Assembly (NCBI RefSeq): GCF_013410655.1
Contig: NZ_JACCFP010000001.1
Coordinates: forward strand, 62,001-126,000
DNA: 64,000 bases
Reading direction: 5' to 3'
Origin: Nocardioides thalensis
GTDB lineage: Bacteria > Actinomycetota > Actinomycetes > Propionibacteriales > Nocardioidaceae
The position numbers and the translations under genes were made by a program. Positions 38,372 to 47,218 of the stretch are shown here, in pieces. How positions within the stretch are numbered: the stretch's first letter is position 1; every line of letters starts with the position of its first letter. Under the pieces are notes generated by a model. That model saw nothing but the letters and a program-made list of their open reading frames with translations, made no database searches and was not told the origin of the DNA.

Positions 38372-39054
38372 CCCGCGCGGCGCAGGCCCTCGTCCTCACG
38401 GCCCTCGGTGGCATCGCGCTCCGGGTGTCGTGGACCGACGAGTACGCGCGCTACGTCAACGAGTGGATGCGCTGGCCGCTGTTCGCCAGCGGCCTGCTCC
38501 TGGTCGGACTCGCCGCGACCGCCGCCCTCGGTCCCATGGCGGACGACGAGGAGGAGCACACGACGACCCGGTTCGCGTGGCTGCTCCTCCTTCCCGTGCT
38601 GGTCGCGTTCGTCGTCCAGCCGCCGGCGCTGGGCGCCTACGTCGCCGAGCGCAACGCCAACGACCTCGATGCCAGCGCCTACACCGACGTCGCGGTCGCG
38701 CCGCTGCCCGAGGGCGAGGTCTCGGACCTGCCGGTGGCCTCGTTCGTCGCGCGCGCGGCGACCGACGAGGGCTCCTCGCTCGTCGACCGCGACGTCCGGC
38801 TGACGGGGTTCGTGACCGTCGACGACGGCGGCAGCTGGTACGTCACCCGCCTGTCGATCGCATGCTGCGCGGCCGACGCCGCCGCCTTCCGCGTGCGTGT
38901 CGACGGTGCCGAGGCGCCGCCCGAGGAGCAGTGGATCGAGGTGACCGGCACCTGGGTCGAGGGCACGGGCGTCGGCTCCGGTCGGGGCGAGACCCCGGCC
39001 CTGGCTGCCGCTGACGTCGTCACCATCGAACCGCCCCAGCGACCGTATGAGTGA
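38368..39054 (+). CDS. TIGR03943/YcgQ-family membrane protein
   Basis: A 228-residue protein with two or three N-terminal helices (LALTALGG-like start, LFASGLLLVGLAATAALG, FAWLLLLPVLVAFVV) and an outer beta-rich domain. That domain contains VRLTGFVTVDDGGSWYVTRL, SIACCAADAAAFRVRV with a Cys-Cys, and WIEVTGTWVEG. The SI(A)CC..D motif is the conserved site of the YcgQ family. It is translationally coupled (GTGA) with the permease and overlaps the next gene by 8 bp. The two proteins probably act as one complex in zinc or metal-chaperone handling. Confidence 0.85.
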   Translation: MTRAAQALVLTALGGIALRVSWTDEYARYVNEWMRWPLFASGLLLVGLAATAALGPMADDEEEHTTTRFAWLLLLPVLVAFVVQPPALGAYVAERNANDLDASAYTDVAVAPLPEGEVSDLPVASFVARAATDEGSSLVDRDVRLTGFVTVDDGGSWYVTRLSIACCAADAAAFRVRVDGAEAPPEEQWIEVTGTWVEGTGVGSGRGETPALAAADVVTIEPPQRPYE

Positions 39055-39523
39055 CCGCCGCGACCTGTGGTCGCGGGTCGGTGCGGGTCTGCTGATCCTC
39101 GTCGTGCTGGCGCTTGTCCTCCTGGTGCGGCCGGGTGGCACCGACGACGCCGGTCCGGGCCCGGAGGCAGACCCCAGCACGTCGCCGTCCGGGCCTGGGC
39201 CGACGGGCCCGCCCGCGACCGACGGCGAGTTCTGCCGCGCGTTCCGCGCGCTCGCGGCTGCTCAATCGGTGTACGTCGCGACGCCCGACGCCCGCGGCGC
39301 GGAGCTCCTCCGGGAGGCCGCCGCCGCCGTGGTGGCGATGGGACCCCCGGAGTCGATGCCGATCGAGGCGCGCGGCGGACTCTTCACGGCGCTGAGCGGC
39401 ATCTACGGCTCGCTCGGCGAGACCCTCCCGCCGAGCGCGGTGCCCGGTGCGGCCGACGGACCCCAGGTCGCGGGGTCCGACCAGGCGTTCAGCGGCTGGC
39501 TCAACGAGTACTGCCCGGCCTGA
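39047..39523 (+). CDS. Membrane-anchored protein of the Zur-type operon
   Basis: A 158-residue protein with one N-terminal helix (VGAGLLILVVLALVLLV), a Pro/Gly/Ser linker (about 30-58), and a helical outer domain with two Cys (GEFCRAFRAL and NEYCPA at the end) likely forming a disulfide. No family was recognised. It overlaps the YcgQ-like gene by 8 bp, so it is part of the same unit. It converges with rpmJ, 10 bp apart. Confidence 0.75.
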   Translation: MSDRRDLWSRVGAGLLILVVLALVLLVRPGGTDDAGPGPEADPSTSPSGPGPTGPPATDGEFCRAFRALAAAQSVYVATPDARGAELLREAAAAVVAMGPPESMPIEARGGLFTALSGIYGSLGETLPPSAVPGAADGPQVAGSDQAFSGWLNEYCPA

Positions 39524-39533
39524 GCAGGGTCGA

Positions 39534-39656
39534 TCAGCCCTGGCGGGCCTTGAGGCGCGGGTTCAGCTTGTTGATCACGTAGATCCGGCCGCGCCGGCGC
39601 ACGACCTGCGCGCCGGGCTGGTTCTTCAGCGACCGGATCGAGTTGCGGACCTTCAT
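39534..39656 (-). CDS. rpmJ: Zinc-independent ribosomal protein L36 paralogue
   Basis: A 40-residue L36 ([20 protein letters not shown] and [20 protein letters not shown]). It lacks the Cys3-His zinc ribbon of the housekeeping form, which marks the C-minus paralogue used when zinc is scarce. It is the third gene of the minus-strand operon behind the bidirectional Zur-like box, 10 bp after rpmF. Confidence 0.95.
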   Translation of the reverse strand: MKVRNSIRSLKNQPGAQVVRRRGRIYVINKLNPRLKARQG

Positions 39657-39666
39657 CACTTCTCCT

Positions 39667-39855
39667 TCAGGGACGAGTGGGCTTGCCAGTCGCCGGGTCG
39701 ACATGACCGGAGCGGACAGCGGCGACCAGGCGCCGCGGCACGCGGTGGCGCACGCCGTCGACGGTGACCGGCACCAGGTCGGGTGCGACCGCCTTCCAGT
39801 GCGAGCGCCGGTGGCGGGTGTTGCTGCGCGACGTACGACGCTTCGGGACGGCCAT
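39667..39855 (-). CDS. rpmF: Zinc-independent ribosomal protein L32 paralogue
   Basis: A 62-residue L32 with the canonical [20 protein letters not shown] start. It has no cysteine, so the C-terminal zinc ribbon of normal L32 is absent. It lies 2 bp after the COG0523-like gene in the same operon. The canonical rpmF is presumably elsewhere in the genome. Confidence 0.95.
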   Translation of the reverse strand: MAVPKRRTSRSNTRHRRSHWKAVAPDLVPVTVDGVRHRVPRRLVAAVRSGHVDPATGKPTRP

Positions 39856-39857
39856 CG

Positions 39858-40934
39858 CTATGCCACCTCCCGGATCGGGCCGAGCCACGGCTCGAAGCCG
39901 TCCTCGGTCACCTGCCACCGCGGGTCGCGCCGGTCGACCTCGCCCGGCTTCGCCACGAGAGCCTCGAACGCCGGCCGCAGCCGTTCGGGTGCGGCGCCGA
40001 CGCCGGTGACGACGATCCGCGTGAACGGCGTACGCCGGCCCCACGACGCGTGGTCGCCGATGCTCAGCTGACCGCCCGCGCCGTCCCACTCGAGAGCCCG
40101 GTCGGGTCGGCTCGGGAGCCAGAAGCACCCGCGGGACCGGTGGTTCCCGGCACCCAGCAGCTCGAGGTCCTCGAGCAGGCGCTCCGGGTGGAAGGGCTGG
40201 AGCGACTGCAGGTCGAGCCGCCACACGCCCTCGGCCCGTACGTCGGGGAGCGCGTCGGTGCGGACGGGGCTGGTCCATGCCTCCGTCCGCTGGTGCTGAT
40301 GGAGGCGCCCGACGAGCAGGCCGGAGTCTAGCCCGTGGGCACCGTCCACGACCGAGGCGTCGGGCCGCGCCAGCGCGGCGACAAGTCCCCTGGCGACGGG
40401 ATCCGCCGCGCCGTCGAGCACGACGGCGTCGGCGTACTCCACCATCGCCGCGAGCACCTCCCCGACGCCGCGACGGTCGTCGTCGGAGCAGTGGGAGCCG
40501 CGGTCGGCGAGCAGGTCGTCGCCGAGCAGGTCCCGGACGGGGTGCTGGGCACTCAGGGCCGTCACGACGGCCGAGACCCGGAGGAAGCGCGCGAGCCGCG
40601 TGTCCCACGCGAGGACCGAGCACAGGTGCGCCGCCTCCGCTCCCACCGGGAGGTGCGCGACGATCGATTGCCAGCGCCGGGCGCGGGCGAGCCGCTCGAG
40701 CGTGGGCAGGATGTCCTCGCGGATCGCGCAGCTCACGCAGGCGTGCTCCAGCAGCGTCTCGTGCTGCTCGATGACGCCGGTGACGTCGCTGACCGTCCGG
40801 GTGAGCACCTGGCGCTCGACGTCGATGTGGTGGCGTACGGCGACCGCGCCGGGCAGGTCGAACTGGAGGCCGACCATCGTGGCAGCCATCGCGTCCGCGT
40901 CGACGCCCGAGAGCAGCACGATGGGCGTCCTCAT
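39858..40934 (-). CDS. COG0523-like protein lacking the P-loop (Rv0106 type)
   Basis: A 358-residue member of the CobW/COG0523 superfamily, which holds zinc metallochaperone GTPases. The normal Walker A (GxxGxGKT) position reads [18 protein letters not shown], so GTP binding there is lost. The metal motif CxCC is replaced by [19 protein letters not shown]. Both changes are, from memory, also seen in the Rv0106-like zinc-regulated group. The C-terminal domain ([36 protein letters not shown]) is intact. It heads the minus-strand operon from the bidirectional Zur-like box, before rpmF and rpmJ. Confidence 0.85.
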   Translation of the reverse strand: MRTPIVLLSGVDADAMAATMVGLQFDLPGAVAVRHHIDVERQVLTRTVSDVTGVIEQHETLLEHACVSCAIREDILPTLERLARARRWQSIVAHLPVGAEAAHLCSVLAWDTRLARFLRVSAVVTALSAQHPVRDLLGDDLLADRGSHCSDDDRRGVGEVLAAMVEYADAVVLDGAADPVARGLVAALARPDASVVDGAHGLDSGLLVGRLHQHQRTEAWTSPVRTDALPDVRAEGVWRLDLQSLQPFHPERLLEDLELLGAGNHRSRGCFWLPSRPDRALEWDGAGGQLSIGDHASWGRRTPFTRIVVTGVGAAPERLRPAFEALVAKPGEVDRRDPRWQVTEDGFEPWLGPIREVA

Positions 40935-41007
40935 CGGCCCACCTCCCCGATCGCGGCGCCGTACTCGAGCTGGTTCCGGATCTGCATGCCTTGCCTCTCG
41001 TATTAGA

Positions 41008-41024
41008 ATGAGAATCGTTCTCAT
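41008..41024. promoter_or_regulatory. Bidirectional Zur-box-like palindrome
   Basis: ATGAGAATCGTTCTCAT is a perfect palindrome with 7-bp arms in the 113-bp gap between the divergent COG0523-like and rpmB genes. TAGAAT (41004-41009), a possible -10 for rpmB, overlaps it. Zinc-bound Zur would be expected to shut both operons. Confidence 0.75.
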
Positions 41025-41047
41025 CACTATGACAGAGAGGATCCGGG

Positions 41048-41284
41048 ATGTCACAGGTGTGCCAGGTCACGGGCGCCCGACCCGCGTTCGGCAACAACGT
41101 CTCCCACTCGCACCGGCGCACGAAGCGGCGGTTCGACGTCAACGTCCAGCGCAAGCGCTACTGGGTGCCGAGCCTCGGCCGCCAGGTCACCCTCCGCGTC
41201 AGCGCGCGCGGCATCAAGGCGATCGACCAGCGCGGGATCGAGGCGGTCGTGTCCGACCTCGCCCGGAGGGGAGAGCGGTTCTGA
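41048..41284 (+). CDS. rpmB: Zinc-independent ribosomal protein L28 paralogue
   Basis: A 78-residue L28 with [20 protein letters not shown] at the N-terminus. Only one Cys remains of the zinc-binding set, as in mycobacterial rpmB1. It is the first gene of the plus-strand operon, 24 bp after the Zur-like palindrome. Its stop overlaps the next start by one base (TGATG). Confidence 0.95.
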   Translation: MSQVCQVTGARPAFGNNVSHSHRRTKRRFDVNVQRKRYWVPSLGRQVTLRVSARGIKAIDQRGIEAVVSDLARRGERF

Positions 41285-41454
41285 TGGCGAAGAGAGGATC
41301 CGACGTGCGTCCGATCATCAAGCTCCGCTCCACGGCGGGCACCGGCTACACCTACGTCACCAGGAAGAACCGGCGCAACGACCCCGACCGGATGGTGCTC
41401 CGCAAGTACGACCCGCGGGCACGCCGCCACGTCGAGTTCCGCGAGGAGCGCTGA
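41284..41454 (+). CDS. rpmG: Zinc-independent ribosomal protein L33 paralogue
   Basis: A 56-residue L33 ([36 protein letters not shown]) without any Cys, the C-minus form. It overlaps rpmB and rpsN by one base on each side (TGATG), so all three are tightly coupled. Confidence 0.95.
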   Translation: MAKRGSDVRPIIKLRSTAGTGYTYVTRKNRRNDPDRMVLRKYDPRARRHVEFREER

Positions 41455-41759
41455 TGGCCAAGCAGAGCAAGGTCGCGGCCGAGGCGCGGCGTCGCCGCAC
41501 GGTCGAGAGGTACGCCGAGCGGCGCGCCGCCCTGAAGGAGCAGGTACGGCGCGCCGCTCCCGGCTCGCGGGAGCTGGCGGAGGCGGTGCGTGCCCTGTCC
41601 CGGCTGCCCCGCGACAGCTCGCCGGTCCGGCTGCGCAACCGCGACCAGGTCGACGGCAGGCCGCGCGGCTACCTCCGGAAGACCGGCACCTCGCGGATCC
41701 GGTTCCGCGAGCTGGCCCACCGCGGCGAGCTGCCGGGGATCCGCAAGTCGAGCTGGTGA
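41454..41759 (+). CDS. rpsN: Zinc-independent ribosomal protein S14 paralogue
   Basis: The long, 101-residue S14 form without the two CxxC pairs ([38 protein letters not shown]). It completes the rpmB-rpmG-rpsN set. In mycobacteria rpsR2 follows, but here the next gene is a converging VOC protein, so S18 is absent. Confidence 0.95.
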   Translation: MAKQSKVAAEARRRRTVERYAERRAALKEQVRRAAPGSRELAEAVRALSRLPRDSSPVRLRNRDQVDGRPRGYLRKTGTSRIRFRELAHRGELPGIRKSSW

Positions 41760-41772
41760 CGTCGCCCGGCGG

Positions 41773-42159
41773 TCAGGGCGCCTCGACCCACTGGACGAGC
41801 TGCCACACGATGCCGTTGTCGTCCGCGAACTGGCAGTAGCGCTCGCCCCACGGCTCGGTCTCCGGCGGCGTCACGACCCGCGCGCCGCCGGAGCGGATCC
41901 GCTCGAACTCGGCGTCGATGTCCTCGACGACGAACACGATCAGCGTGCCCTGGCCGGCCGATCCCGCGATGTCCTGCGGCTTGAACGTCTCCAGCCCGGT
42001 GCGCAGGAAGATCACGTTCAGTCCGGCCGAGGGGTGCGCCAGGGAGACGAAGCCGTCGGCGGACATCGCTTCCTCGAAGCCGAAGTACGTCGTCGCGAAC
42101 GTCGCCGACGCCGCGACGTCGGGCACGTTGAGGGAGACGGCGGTGGAGGTGATGTGCAT
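41773..42159 (-). CDS. VOC/glyoxalase-fold protein
   Basis: A 128-residue vicinal-oxygen-chelate protein with two beta-alpha-beta-beta-beta modules: VSLNVPDVAASATFATTYFG at the start and FVVEDIDAEFERIRSGGARV in the second half, then YCQFADDNGIVWQLVQW. The ATG at 42159 follows AAAGGACC; an upstream start at 42183 would enter the operator. Single-domain VOC proteins are often resistance or isomerase proteins, and the activity is unknown. It is divergent from a TetR gene and shares a palindromic operator with it. Confidence 0.85.
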   Translation of the reverse strand: MHITSTAVSLNVPDVAASATFATTYFGFEEAMSADGFVSLAHPSAGLNVIFLRTGLETFKPQDIAGSAGQGTLIVFVVEDIDAEFERIRSGGARVVTPPETEPWGERYCQFADDNGIVWQLVQWVEAP

Positions 42160-42182
42160 GCAGGGTCCTTTCGACTTAAACA

Positions 42183-42197
42183 TTGTACGCCGTACAA
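42183..42197. promoter_or_regulatory. Predicted TetR operator between VOC and TetR genes
   Basis: TTGTACGCCGTACAA is a perfect palindrome with 6-bp arms, followed by another half-like CGTACAGT. It lies between the two divergent starts (24 bp from the VOC ATG). The adjacent TetR is the obvious binder. Confidence 0.7.
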
Positions 42198-42236
42198 CGT
42201 ACAGTGTTCTAGGATTGTTCCCGCCATGGAGCCGAG

Positions 42237-42959
42237 ATGCCGCGACCTCTGATCGACCTGCTGTGGCGCGACCACCCGCAGGCCCCGAGCGGCGGCCGTC
42301 GTGGGCCGCGCAGTCGCGTCGAGACCGGCGCGGTGGTCGACGCCGCCGTACGTCTCGCCGATGCCCACGGGCTGGCGTCCGTCACCATCCGCAGCCTCGG
42401 CGCCGAGCTGGGTGTCTCGACGATGTCGGTCTACACGCACGTCAACAGCCGCGACGACCTGCTGGTGCTGATGGCCGACCGCGTCCACCTGTCCGCGGAG
42501 CGGCCGGACTTCGGGCGCCGCGGCTGGCGCGGCCGGGTCGGCCTGGTCGCCGCAGCCAACCGTGCGTTGCTGGAGGCGCATCCGTGGCTGCTCGAGGTCG
42601 ACGACGAGCGCACCGCGCTCGGGCCGGGGACGATCGCGAAGTACGACCACGAGCTGGGCGCGCTCGAGCAGCTCGGGCTCGACGACCTCACCCGCGACGC
42701 CGCGCTGACCTTCGTTCTGGACTTCGTGCGGGCCGGCGTCCGTGCCGCCCTGGCCGACGCGCGCTCGGCGGACCTCGCGGAGCACTGGCAGGAGTGGGGC
42801 CCGCGCCTCGCGCACTACCTCGGCGACGACTTCCCGCTGGCCCAGCGGGTGGGAGCCGCCGCCGGTGAGGCCCAGGGCGGCGTCCGCGACGCCGACTTCG
42901 CGTGGGAGTTCGGGCTCGCGCGGGTGCTCGACGCGCTGGCCGGTCTGCGGCGCCCCTGA
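42237..42959 (+). CDS. TetR-family regulator (TetR_C type)
   Basis: A 240-residue regulator with an N-terminal tail, then HTH residues ETGAVVDAAVRLADAHGLAS and LGAELGVSTMSVYTHVNSRD (about 25-75), and a TetR_C-like ligand domain (ALLEAHPWLLEVDDERTALG, ALTFVLDFVRAGVRAALADA). It likely represses the divergent VOC gene through the TTGTAC/GTACAA palindrome. It ends 6 bp before the converging eccC gene. Confidence 0.9.
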   Translation: MPRPLIDLLWRDHPQAPSGGRRGPRSRVETGAVVDAAVRLADAHGLASVTIRSLGAELGVSTMSVYTHVNSRDDLLVLMADRVHLSAERPDFGRRGWRGRVGLVAAANRALLEAHPWLLEVDDERTALGPGTIAKYDHELGALEQLGLDDLTRDAALTFVLDFVRAGVRAALADARSADLAEHWQEWGPRLAHYLGDDFPLAQRVGAAAGEAQGGVRDADFAWEFGLARVLDALAGLRRP

Positions 42960-42965
42960 CCGGCC

Positions 42966-45900
42966 CTAGAGCGCGGGGTCCGTCCAGGCGATCTGCACGA
43001 CCTCGACCCCGCGGTCGCGGGTGATGAGCTGGCCGCGGCCGGGCTGCAGGTTCGACGGGCGCACGTTGCCGATCAGCGGCCCCTCGTCACGGCTGCCCGA
43101 AAGGAGCAGGCCGGGCATCGCGAGGTCGCGCAGCGACTGGATCACCGGCTCGTAGAGCGCTCGTGACGCACCGCCCGACCGGCGGGCCACCGCCACGTGC
43201 AGGCCCACGTCGCGTGCCTGGGCGAGCAGCGGCTGGAGCAGGGCGACCGGCGAGCTCTGCTGGGTCGCCACGAGGTCGTAGTCGTCGACGACCACGAAGA
43301 CCTCGGCGCCGCTCCACCACGACCGATTGCGCAGCTGCTCGGGCGTCACGTCGGGTCCCGGGATCCGGTTCTCGAGGTACGCCGCCAGGTCCTTGATCGC
43401 CGGCTGCGCCTGGTTGGCCGAGGTGAGGTAGTTGAGCAGGTACTCCTCCGGCACCTCGCCGAGCAGCGACCGCCGGTAGTCGACGAGCAGGATCTGCGCC
43501 TGCTTGGGCGTGCGGGTGCGCATCACCTCGTGGACGTAGGACCGCAGCGTGGCGCTCTTGCCCGACTGGCCGTCGCCGAACAGCAACAGGTGCGGCTCGG
43601 CGTCGACGTCGAGGGCGATCGGCGCGAGCTCCTTCTCGTTGACCCCGAGCAGGAGCCCTCGCTGGGCACCGGGCCGCTCGTCCGCCGTACCGACGCCGGC
43701 GACCTCGCGCACCCGGGCCAGGTCGATGCGGTCGGGCAGCAGCCGCAGCTTCGGCCCGGCGGGGCCGCGCCACGCCTTTGCAACCTGGTCGACGAGGGCG
43801 TCGACGCCGTCGCCGAGCGTCTCGGCCGACGCGTCCTGGTCGATGCGCGGGAGCGCGCCCAGGAAGTGGAGCTTGCCCGGCACCAGGCCGCGGCCGGGGC
43901 GCCCCGCCGGCACCAGGCCGGCGATCTTGCGGTCGACCTCCGAGTCGAGCGGGTCGCCGAGCCGCAGCTCGAGGCGGGTGCCGTACTGGTCGCGCATCGC
44001 CGCGCGGAAGTCGGCCCACCGCGAGGCGCCGGCGAGCACGTGGAGGCCGAACGTCAGGCCGCGCGACGCCAGCTGCTGGATCTCGAGCTCGAGGTCGTCG
44101 AAGTCCGAGCGCAGCGTGCTCCACCCGTCGACGACCAGGAACACGTCGCCGTAGCCGTCGTCGACGGCACCGCGCCGGCCGGCCTGGAACCGCCGGCGCC
44201 GGTAGGTCTCGATCGAGTCGATGCCGTTCTCGCGGAAGTAGGCCTCGCGGCGGTCGACGATGCTGCGCACCTCGGCCACGATGCGGCGTACGACCTCGGG
44301 CTCGGCGCGGGTGCCGACGCCGGCGACGTGCGGCAGGTCGGCGAGCGGGACGAACGTGCCGCCGCCGAAGTCCAGGACGTAGAACTGCGACTCCAGCGGG
44401 GTGGTCGTCAGCGACAGGCTGGCCGTCATCGTGCGCAGCAACGTGCTCTTGCCGCTGCGCGGGCCGCCGACGACAGCGACGTGGCCCGCCGAGCCGCTGA
44501 GCGACACGGTGAGGGTGTCGCGCCGCTGCTCGCGCGGCCGGTCGACGGTGCCGAGCGGCACGGTCAGGCCGCCGACGGAGCGCCACCGCATCGAGACCAG
44601 GCCCAGCTCCGGGTGCGGGGCGAGGTCCGGCATCAGCTGGTCGAGCGTGTCGGGCACGTCGAGCGGCGGCAGCCACACCTGATGGGCCGCCGGCCCCATG
44701 CCGTCCATCCGGTCGACCGCGACGTCGAGCAGCGAGGCACCGGTGTCGTCGACGGTCTCCGGCGCGGCGCTCTCCTGCGCGGGCTCCGGGTCGAGCGGGG
44801 CCTGCACCTCGGAGATCGTGAACGGCAGGATGCCGCGCATGTGGCCGCTCTCGTCGCGCCGCACCTTGGGCCGCCCGGTCGCGGGCGGGCCGGAGACGTA
44901 CGCCGCCTTGAAGCGGGTCATCGTGGTCGGGTCGGGCTTGAGGTAGCCGAGGCCGGGGATGGCGGGCAGCTCGTAGGCATCGGGTACGCCGAGCACGGCC
45001 CGCGACTCCTGGGCGCTGAACGTGCGCAGGCCGACCCGGTAGGAGAGGTGTGACTCCAGCCCGCGGAGGCGGCCCTCCTCGAGCCGCTGGGAGGCGAGCA
45101 GCAGGTGCAGGCCGAGGGACCGGCCCAAACGGCCGACGGCGACGAACAGGTCGATGAACTCCGGCTTGGCCGACAGCATCTCGGAGAACTCGTCGACGAC
45201 CAGGAACAGCGAGGGGAGGGGGGCGAGCGGCTCGCCGGCGGCTCGCGCCTTCTCGTAGTCGCGGATCGACGCGAAGTTGCCGGCCTCGCGCAGCAGCTCC
45301 TGCCGTCGCACCATCTCGCCGGAGAGCGCGTCCTGCATGCGGTCGACGAGGGTGAGCTCCTGCGCGAGGTTGGTGATGACCGCGGACACGTGGGGCATCT
45401 CGGACATGCCGGCGAACGTCGCGCCGCCCTTGAAGTCGACGAGCACCATGTTGAGCTGCTCGGGGGAGTGCGTCATGGCGAGCCCGAGGACGAGCGTGCG
45501 GAGGAACTCGGACTTGCCGGAGCCGGTGGCGCCGATGACGAGCCCGTGCGGCCCCATGCCCTGCTGGGCGGACTCCTTGATGTCGAGGTGGACCATCCCG
45601 CCGCCCTCGCCGAGGCCGATCGGTACGCGCAGCCGGTCGCGCGCGGGCCGCGGCCGCCACGCCGCCGCGGGGTCGAACTCGTGCACGTCGCCGAGGCCGA
45701 GCAGGTCCATGAAGTCCATCGGGCCGGTGATGTCGCCCCCGGCCTCCTCCCCGACGCCGCTGACGGTGCCGGCGGCGGTGTAGAGGGGAGTGAGCCGGCG
45801 GGCGAACGCCTCCGCGGTCGCGAGCGAGCACTGGTCGCCGCGGGCGGGGATCGGCTCGGCCCGCAGTCGCACGGCGCGCATCGGTAGCGTCGCGGAGGGC

Positions 45901-47045
45901 TCGGCCTCGGGCGCCGGCGGGTCGATCTCCAGCCGCAGCCCGGCGGGGTCGTCGAGCTCGGTCCACCCGGTCGGGAGGTCGAGCAGCGTGACGCCGTGGA
46001 GGCCGTCGGCCGGGATCACGTGGTTGCCCGGCGGCAGCGCGGCGCCGTCGATCACGAACAGGATGTGCGGGATCGCCGCCCGCTCGTCGGCACCGAAGCG
46101 CGGCCGCTCCGAGAGGTCCTCGGGCAGCATCGCGGCGAGGTCGGCGAGCGACGTGCTGACCATCCGCGCGGGCCCGACGGCGTCGTACTGGTGCTGGCTG
46201 TGGGCGTGGGGCAGCCACTTCACCCAGTCCCAGTGGGCGAGCCGCTCGTCGGTGGTGAGCACGGCGACCTGGAGGTTCTCGGGGGAGTGGAACGCGGCCG
46301 CCGAGCAGATCAGCGCGCGGGCGAGGGAGCGCGCCTGCTCCTCGGCGCCGAAGAGCTCGACCCGGTCGAACGCGCGGAGGTCGACCGACGCCGGCAGGTC
46401 GGGCTGGAGCCGGTGGACGACGAGCAGCCGGTGCAGCGCGGACGCGGCCGCGGGGTCGACGTCCTCGACCGGTGCGCTGTCGGGCGGCACCAGGTCGAGC
46501 GCGAGGGGCTGGGCACAGGTGCCGTAGCGGACCTGGAGGAACGTGGGGTCGGTGGTCGACCGCTCCCAGATGCGGCTCCGCTCCTCGGCGAACGACGGCA
46601 GCGCGCCCGGCTCCGGGTGCAGCCAGGTCAACGCTCGGCGCTGCTGGTCGGCGGCGTCACGCGCGACCTTGCGGACGCCGGCGAGGTAGCGGAGGTACTC
46701 GGTGCGGGTGCCGGTGACCTGCTGCTGGCGCTGCTTCCGGGTCCGGTCGATCTGGATGAAGATGAAGCCGAGCGTCGCGAAGAGGAACATGCCGGCGGCG
46801 ATGAACCGGACCGGCCCGCCGACGCCGCCGATCGTCGCGACGAGGACGATCGAGCCGAGACTGCCGAGCATCGGGATGGCGTTCATCGCCACGCCGGCCG
46901 CGCCCTCGCTGGGCTGGATCTGCGGCGGCGGCTCGAGCCTGAGCTGGCCCACCGGCATCTCGGGCCGCCCGGCCCGTCCACCGCGGAGCGCCCCGCTCTG
47001 CGCGCTCGGCTCCGCCGCGCGGCGGCCCAACTGCGTGGAACTCAC
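42966..47045 (-). CDS. eccC: Type VII secretion FtsK/SpoIIIE ATPase EccC
   Basis: A 1359-residue fused EccCa/EccCb. After a Pro-rich start come two transmembrane helices (about 52-95), a linker domain and three ATPase domains. Walker A loops are IGATGSGKSEFLRTLVLG (about 505), VGGPRSGKSTLLRTM (about 862) and FGDGQSGKSATLRSY (about 1157). Walker B is LVVDEFSEM in D1, LVVDGWSTL in D2 and VVVDDYDLV in D3, so only D1 keeps the usual Asp-Glu pair. It recognises WXG100 substrates and drives export. GTG 47045 is the start. It is divergent from the first eccD gene. Confidence 0.96.
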   Translation of the reverse strand: MSSTQLGRRAAEPSAQSGALRGGRAGRPEMPVGQLRLEPPPQIQPSEGAAGVAMNAIPMLGSLGSIVLVATIGGVGGPVRFIAAGMFLFATLGFIFIQIDRTRKQRQQQVTGTRTEYLRYLAGVRKVARDAADQQRRALTWLHPEPGALPSFAEERSRIWERSTTDPTFLQVRYGTCAQPLALDLVPPDSAPVEDVDPAAASALHRLLVVHRLQPDLPASVDLRAFDRVELFGAEEQARSLARALICSAAAFHSPENLQVAVLTTDERLAHWDWVKWLPHAHSQHQYDAVGPARMVSTSLADLAAMLPEDLSERPRFGADERAAIPHILFVIDGAALPPGNHVIPADGLHGVTLLDLPTGWTELDDPAGLRLEIDPPAPEAEPSATLPMRAVRLRAEPIPARGDQCSLATAEAFARRLTPLYTAAGTVSGVGEEAGGDITGPMDFMDLLGLGDVHEFDPAAAWRPRPARDRLRVPIGLGEGGGMVHLDIKESAQQGMGPHGLVIGATGSGKSEFLRTLVLGLAMTHSPEQLNMVLVDFKGGATFAGMSEMPHVSAVITNLAQELTLVDRMQDALSGEMVRRQELLREAGNFASIRDYEKARAAGEPLAPLPSLFLVVDEFSEMLSAKPEFIDLFVAVGRLGRSLGLHLLLASQRLEEGRLRGLESHLSYRVGLRTFSAQESRAVLGVPDAYELPAIPGLGYLKPDPTTMTRFKAAYVSGPPATGRPKVRRDESGHMRGILPFTISEVQAPLDPEPAQESAAPETVDDTGASLLDVAVDRMDGMGPAAHQVWLPPLDVPDTLDQLMPDLAPHPELGLVSMRWRSVGGLTVPLGTVDRPREQRRDTLTVSLSGSAGHVAVVGGPRSGKSTLLRTMTASLSLTTTPLESQFYVLDFGGGTFVPLADLPHVAGVGTRAEPEVVRRIVAEVRSIVDRREAYFRENGIDSIETYRRRRFQAGRRGAVDDGYGDVFLVVDGWSTLRSDFDDLELEIQQLASRGLTFGLHVLAGASRWADFRAAMRDQYGTRLELRLGDPLDSEVDRKIAGLVPAGRPGRGLVPGKLHFLGALPRIDQDASAETLGDGVDALVDQVAKAWRGPAGPKLRLLPDRIDLARVREVAGVGTADERPGAQRGLLLGVNEKELAPIALDVDAEPHLLLFGDGQSGKSATLRSYVHEVMRTRTPKQAQILLVDYRRSLLGEVPEEYLLNYLTSANQAQPAIKDLAAYLENRIPGPDVTPEQLRNRSWWSGAEVFVVVDDYDLVATQQSSPVALLQPLLAQARDVGLHVAVARRSGGASRALYEPVIQSLRDLAMPGLLLSGSRDEGPLIGNVRPSNLQPGRGQLITRDRGVEVVQIAWTDPAL

Positions 47046-47218
47046 GTGTGCCCGTCCTCCGATGCCCGATCATCGCGCCCGCGCCGGCGGCGGGCGCCTG
47101 CCACAGCCTGCCAGCCGTCGCGAGGTAGGACTACCCTCGCCCCACAGTGGGCAATCATGGGCTGACCAGTTGTCCGGTACGTCCACTTCGTCCGGTTGAG
47201 CAGAGCTCGGGAGGCTCG

